Below are positions 60,761 through 64,000 of a stretch of DNA of 64,000 nucleotides, in pieces. The stretch covers positions 3,474,501 through 3,538,500 of the forward strand of contig NZ_PDJO01000001.1 of the NCBI RefSeq assembly GCF_002563775.1. Reading direction: 5' to 3'. Origin of the DNA: Thioclava sp. ES.031. Its GTDB lineage: Bacteria > Pseudomonadota > Alphaproteobacteria > Rhodobacterales > Rhodobacteraceae. The position numbers were made by a program, and so were the translations under genes. Each line of letters begins with the position of its first letter. Position 1 is the stretch's first letter. The notes under the pieces are model-generated. The model did not search any database and was not told the origin of the DNA. It saw only the letters and a list, made by a program, of their open reading frames with translations.

Positions 60761-61103
60761 GGTCGTCTTCCTCTTCATCGGCCATGTCGGCCGCACGCTC
60801 TTCGTTCATTTCCTTGGCCGAGCGAAGCATTACCTTCACCCCGGCCGCGAGCCCGAGAAGCGTGAACAGCACCATCATCCAAGGCATCGTGCCCATAAGC
60901 ACATCCAGCCCGTATCCGATGCCGAAGCCGATCCCCAGCCCCGAAACCATTTCGATCACCATACGCCAGGCCATATTCGCCTGGGACAGATGATGATCGG
61001 CACGTTGCGGAGGCGGTTCTTGCGTCTTTCTCACTGCCGCAAGCTTCTTCTCAAGCGCTGCGAGGCGCTCGGGATCGGGCTCGTCGGAGCGGTGATCAGG
61101 CAT
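60747..61103 (-). CDS. atpI: ATP synthase protein I
   Basis: A 118-residue protein with a charged N-terminus ([19 protein letters not shown]), two membrane helices ([24 protein letters not shown] and [21 protein letters not shown]) and an acidic tail. AtpI assists assembly of the c-ring and may handle magnesium. It leads the F0 operon atpI-atpB-atpE-b'-b. Its start lies 215 bp from the divergent ArsR gene, and the shared spacer has a perfect 16-bp palindrome. Confidence 0.92.
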   Translation of the reverse strand: MPDHRSDEPDPERLAALEKKLAAVRKTQEPPPQRADHHLSQANMAWRMVIEMVSGLGIGFGIGYGLDVLMGTMPWMMVLFTLLGLAAGVKVMLRSAKEMNEERAADMADEEEDDRGNS

Positions 61104-61271
61104 GGTTCGGCCCCCACTCAGGTCTCAGCCGTGATAGCCGTGCCCCCCGCCTGAGTCAATTCCGGATAGGCCTCGGAAAGCACCTCGCAACCCATTGATC
61201 CGTAACGATTTTGAAAATAGGCCTCAAATTCGCGCCGCGCCAAGCTCACGCGAATGCGAGCAATCGCATAT

Positions 61272-61287
61272 TCAACCGATCGGTTGA
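61272..61287. promoter_or_regulatory. Perfect 16-bp palindrome between atpI and the ArsR gene
   Basis: TCAACCGATCGGTTGA equals its own reverse complement. It ends 31 bp before the ArsR start and its right end forms a TTGACG, so a bound repressor would cover that promoter. It lies 169 bp upstream of atpI. Confidence 0.55.
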
Positions 61288-61318
61288 CGTTTATCGCGCG
61301 CCGCCCCATCAAGGAGCG

Positions 61319-61750
61319 ATGCTACCGCCGCCCACCCCGTCTCTCGATGCGATCTTCGCCGCGCTCGCCGATCCGACCCGGCGGACGATCCTGACGATGC
61401 TGCTCGAAGACGACATGGCGGTGACCGACGTGGCCGAGCCTTTCGAGATGTCGCTGGCGGCCGTTTCCAAGCACCTCGCGATCCTGACCAATGCCGGGCT
61501 GATCTCTCAGGAGAAACGCGGCCGGGTGAAGTGGTGCAAGCTGGAGCCGCTCGCGATGTCCGCGGCCACGACATGGATTCAGGGATTCGGCCAGTTCGAA
61601 CCGCTGGATTTCGACGCGTTCGAGAAATTCCTCGAAACCGAACTGGCGCAGCTCGAGATCGAGCCGGAGGAGATCGAGCCCGAAGAAACCAGGCCGGTGG
61701 AAAACGGGCAAAGCGACGCGCCGCCCGGCAGCGCGCCGCAACACGATTAG
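61319..61750 (+). CDS. ArsR family transcriptional regulator
   Basis: A 143-residue winged-helix regulator. DAIFAALADPTRRTILTMLLEDDMAVTDVAEPFEMSLAAVSKHLAILTNAGLISQEKRGRVKWCKLEPLAM covers the whole HTH. The metal-sensing C-x-C motif of ArsR/SmtB is absent, so it likely senses something other than a toxic metal. The C-terminus is unusually acidic and Pro-rich (LEIEPEEIEPEETRPVENGQ). AAGGAG lies close before the ATG. It overlaps the end of the convergent SDR gene by four bases. Confidence 0.88.
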   Translation: MLPPPTPSLDAIFAALADPTRRTILTMLLEDDMAVTDVAEPFEMSLAAVSKHLAILTNAGLISQEKRGRVKWCKLEPLAMSAATTWIQGFGQFEPLDFDAFEKFLETELAQLEIEPEEIEPEETRPVENGQSDAPPGSAPQHD

Positions 61751-62496
61751 ATCGAGCCCGCCTCGACCATGTAGTTGTTCGCCGTGCACATCGCCGCATC
61801 GTCCGAGGCGAGGAACAGCACCATCCGCGCGACATATTCCGGCTGGATCAGATCCGGCAGGCATTGGTTGCGACGATGCTCCTCCAGCGCCTCGGGCGTG
61901 GCCCAGAGCGTTTTCTGGCGGTCCGTCATGATCCAGCCCGGCACGACCGTGTTGACCCGGATGCGATGCCCGCCCAACTCGCGTGCCATCGTGCGGGTCA
62001 GCCCGTGCACCGCCGCTTTCGCCGTCGCATAGGCCGGAAAGCCGCTGCCGGCCTCCCACCACGAATTCGATCCCATATTGATGATCGACCCCGCCCCTTT
62101 TGAGATCATGTCCGGCGCAACCGTCTGGATCGCGAAGAACATGTGGCGCAGGTTGGTGTGCTGGCGCTCGTCCCAATATTCCGCGTCGATCTCGCGCCAG
62201 TCGTGGCGGTCGTCGCGCGCGGCATTGTTCACCAGCACATCCGCCGGGCCGATCTTCTCGCGCAGCCGCCCCAGCGCCTCTTTCATCGCGGCGATGTCGC
62301 GCAGGTCGCACAGCTCGTACTCGACGCCCAACCGTTTCGCGATCGCCGCGCTCCCCTCCGCATCGCGGTCGAGAAACCCGACCTTCGCCCCTTGCGCGGC
62401 GAAGCCTTCGACGATCAACGCCCCGATCCCCGAGGCGCCCCCGGTCACGATTACGGATTTGCCCTTCAGGCTCGGATAAGTCGCGAAGTCCGGCAT
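61747..62496 (-). CDS. SDR family oxidoreductase, sugar-dehydrogenase-like
   Basis: A 249-residue short-chain dehydrogenase. The cofactor loop is TGGASGIG (18-25) with FLDRD after the second strand, where Asp43 suggests NAD. NNAARDD follows at 90-96, and the catalytic residues are Ser143 or Ser145, Tyr156 and Lys160 (YATAK). The end (MVLFLASDDAAMCTANNYMVEAG) resembles bacterial galactose/arabinose/rhamnose 1-dehydrogenases. The substrate is inferred weakly. It stands alone, convergent with the ArsR gene. Confidence 0.85.
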   Translation of the reverse strand: MPDFATYPSLKGKSVIVTGGASGIGALIVEGFAAQGAKVGFLDRDAEGSAAIAKRLGVEYELCDLRDIAAMKEALGRLREKIGPADVLVNNAARDDRHDWREIDAEYWDERQHTNLRHMFFAIQTVAPDMISKGAGSIINMGSNSWWEAGSGFPAYATAKAAVHGLTRTMARELGGHRIRVNTVVPGWIMTDRQKTLWATPEALEEHRRNQCLPDLIQPEYVARMVLFLASDDAAMCTANNYMVEAGSI

Positions 62497-62713
62497 CTGC
62501 TCCTCCTCTTTTCGCGGCGAGCATCGCGCCCGACGTCACGACTGTCCAGACGGCGGCGACAGGGCCTACGTCACAAATCCTTCGCCCCGGCGTCAGCGGG
62601 CTGTCACAGCCCGGGGTAATATGACGCCCGAAGCCCCGAGCCGACGGCCTGCCGCCCGACGCGACACCTCGCCCTCAGGGCCTTCGTCATATCAAGTCAT
62701 CTTGGGGGTATAC

Positions 62714-63775
62714 ATGCCACGCCTTTCCCGTTCGCTCACGCTTTCCGCAGCGCTCACCGCCGCCCTTCTCTCCACCGCGCTGGTGGCTCCGGCCCATGCA
62801 CAATCCGCCTCCGACGCGGGCGTCCTGAAGGTCGCGCTCTGGGGCGACGAGTTCTACAGCAAGGATCCCGAGGAGAAGGCAAACTGGATCGACCAGACCG
62901 TTGCCTCGATGAACGATCACGATCTCGATTTCACGATCTTCGCCGGCGACACCAAGAGCGGCAGCAGCGAATGCACCGATCAGGCGATCGGGGCGGACGT
63001 GCAGGCGATCTTCAACCGCCTCGACATGCCGACGCTCTACGCCCTCGGCGACAATGAATGGGTCGACTGCCACCGGACCAACAATGGCAGCTACGACCCG
63101 GTCGAGCGGCTTTCTTACCTGCGCAAGACCTTCTTCGATGCCGCAAAGTCACAGGGCTCGAACCCGATCGACGTCGAACGTCAGGGTGCCCCGGGCGAAG
63201 CCTATAGCGAGAACAGCCGCTTCGAGCGCAACGACGTGATGTTCGTGGCCCTCAACGTGCCCGGCAGCAACAACAACCTTGTGGTGACCGACAAGCAGTG
63301 CACCAAGAAGTCCGACCGCACGCAGGCCGATTGCGATGCCGCAACCGCGGAGTACGAGGCGCGCAACCCGAAGAATGTGGAATGGCTCAAGGAGTCCTTC
63401 GCAAAGGCACGCGAGAATAACGACGCGGGCATCCTGATCGACATTCAGGCCGACATCTTCTTCCCCTTCGAACTGAGCGGCGGCGGCTACAAAGACGATT
63501 TCCTGCCGACCCTCGACGACAAGAACGGCTTCACCGACTTCTACAAGACCCTCGTCGAGGAGACGCATAACTTCGACGGTCAGGTCCTGCTGGTTCACGG
63601 CGACTCGCATTACTTCAAGGTCGACAAGCCCATGCTCCAGCCCGATGGCCGCAGCACCGCGAACTTCACCCGCGTCGAGGTGTTCGGCAGCAGCGACAAC
63701 AGCTGGGTCGAGATGACGGTCGATCCGAAATCCGATGGCGTCTTCTCGTTCCAACCCGTGGTGCTGAAGCAGTAA
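62714..63775 (+). CDS. Exported metallophosphoesterase-like protein
   Basis: A 353-residue protein with a signal peptide (MPRLSRSLTLSAALTAALLSTALVAPAHAQ). The mature part has the calcineurin-like arrangement in altered form. FTIFAGDTKSGSSECTD stands for the first D-x-K/H block, LYALGDNEWVDCHRTNNG replaces the usual G-N-H-D/E with G-D-N-E, and VLLVHGDSHYFKVDKP carries a G-D-x-H like the G-H-x-H block. Four Cys may form disulfides. A periplasmic phosphoesterase is likely but the substrate is unknown. It is monocistronic with its own terminator. Confidence 0.8.
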   Translation: MPRLSRSLTLSAALTAALLSTALVAPAHAQSASDAGVLKVALWGDEFYSKDPEEKANWIDQTVASMNDHDLDFTIFAGDTKSGSSECTDQAIGADVQAIFNRLDMPTLYALGDNEWVDCHRTNNGSYDPVERLSYLRKTFFDAAKSQGSNPIDVERQGAPGEAYSENSRFERNDVMFVALNVPGSNNNLVVTDKQCTKKSDRTQADCDAATAEYEARNPKNVEWLKESFAKARENNDAGILIDIQADIFFPFELSGGGYKDDFLPTLDDKNGFTDFYKTLVEETHNFDGQVLLVHGDSHYFKVDKPMLQPDGRSTANFTRVEVFGSSDNSWVEMTVDPKSDGVFSFQPVVLKQ

Positions 63776-63830
63776 GCTGCGCCTGTCGCGGGACTTGCCG
63801 GTTCTCCGGCAGCTCACTCCAACCTTAGAG

Positions 63831-63868
63831 ACGGGCGGCGGTTCATTCGTCGCCCGTGTTCCTTTTTC
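63831..63868 (+). terminator. Rho-independent terminator of the exported phosphoesterase
   Basis: ACGGGCGGCG pairs with CGTCGCCCGT (one G-T wobble) around seven bases, followed by GTTCCTTTTTC. Confidence 0.82.
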
Positions 63869-63900
63869 AGCCTCAACGACGCGAAGCGTCGCACCGCAAC

Positions 63901-63929
63901 GAAAAAGGCCGCCCCCGATGGAGCGGCCC
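63901..63929 (-). terminator. Terminator of the gene entering from the right edge
   Basis: On the minus strand GGCCGC pairs with GCGGCC around ten bases and is followed by TTTTTC. It lies about 24 bp past the stop codon at 63953. Confidence 0.8.
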
Positions 63930-63952
63930 TGATCATTCGCGACGACGACAGC

Positions 63953-64000
63953 TTACTTGCGGTTGTCGTCCTCATCCTCGTCGTCATCGTCCTCGGGCAG
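63953..64000 (-). CDS. C-terminal fragment with an acidic tail
   Basis: The last 15 codons of a minus-strand gene that begins beyond the window: LPEDDDDEDEDDNRK then TAA at 63955-63953. The run of Asp/Glu is the only visible feature. Several unrelated proteins end this way, so no function is offered. The terminator just beyond supports a real gene end. Confidence 0.6.
   Translation of the reverse strand: MPEDDDDEDEDDNRK

Noticed and set aside
61118..61312. 64-residue minus-strand frame between atpI and the ArsR gene
   Set aside because: It spans the palindrome and both promoters, lacks a good ribosome site and has no recognisable sequence; it could be real but I cannot support it.
1..64000. 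Mobile elements, prophage, toxin-antitoxin or CRISPR
   Set aside because: No transposase, integrase, recombinase, cas gene, evenly spaced direct repeats or terminal inverted repeats were seen; gene order looks like conserved core chromosome.

Overview
The window is a compact, GC-rich stretch of an alphaproteobacterial chromosome, most probably from the Rhodobacterales (Paracoccaceae/Roseobacteraceae-type). The main signs are an F0 ATP synthase operon atpI-B-E-b'-b that carries the duplicated b' subunit, a cytosolic NAD-dependent formate dehydrogenase operon (fdsGBA-fdhD-fdsD), a plant-type glutamate-cysteine ligase, a 758-residue malic enzyme with a phosphotransacetylase-like tail, and a propionyl-CoA synthetase behind TTTGCAAA motifs. 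The genus cannot be fixed from sequence alone. I see no tRNA, 16S/23S rRNA, insertion sequence, integrase, prophage or CRISPR array. The only structural RNA found is RNase P RNA.

Layout. 1-2.7 kb: tail of an unknown gene, a GNAT acetyltransferase with mobA (minus), and the azlCD exporter pair. 2.7-7 kb: a repeat-bearing spacer, rpmG, DUF533 and DUF302 genes, rnpB, a secreted DsrE-like protein and a one-TM unknown. 7-11.7 kb (minus): a SPOR protein and the pyrimidine salvage operon cdd-deoA-deoB-upp. 11.7-16.3 kb: maeB and prpE, each preceded by palindromic putative operators. 16.3-19.4 kb: a soluble hybrid kinase (HATPase-REC-HPt) overlapping an NtrC-like regulator whose sigma54-contact and Walker B motifs are degenerate. 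19.4-25.9 kb: nadK, glyA, an esterase, a cytochrome b561 and several small membrane proteins or lipoproteins, including an entericidin missed by length filters. 26-33.6 kb: lepA, a CopZ-like protein, LMW phosphatase and sirtuin, gshA, rsmE and ubiA. 33.7-37.7 kb: a BON/OmpA envelope protein, a coiled-coil membrane protein and an ArnT-like glycosyltransferase. 37.7-43.6 kb: the formate dehydrogenase operon. 43.7-46.5 kb: S49 peptidase, zinc-ribbon protein, CaCA antiporter and pteridine-reductase-like SDR. 46.8-51.1 kb: uvrC, a KamA-like radical SAM protein, pgsA, moaD and moaE. 51.1-53.7 kb: a sulfotransferase and a GT14-like glycosyltransferase. 53.7-58.4 kb: HIT protein, adenosine-kinase-like gene, nth, an AraC-Ogt fusion, an OmpA lipoprotein and a FadR-type regulator. 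58.4-61.1 kb: F0 ATP synthase. 61.3-64 kb: an ArsR regulator, an SDR, an exported phosphoesterase-like protein and the acidic tail of a gene running off the end.

Functional links. MobA, MoaD and MoaE serve molybdenum cofactor synthesis, which FdsA needs; FdhD sulfurates that cofactor. maeB, prpE and glyA connect central carbon, propionate/acetate and one-carbon metabolism, and formate oxidation to NADH fits beside them. The most unusual items are the degenerate sigma54-type regulator paired with an all-in-one soluble phosphorelay kinase, the sulfotransferase/glycosyltransferase pair, a lac-operator-like site in front of an orphan lipoprotein, and twin hairpins with identical loops, one burying a ribosome binding site. 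I did not find a clearly new multi-gene defence or mobile system here.
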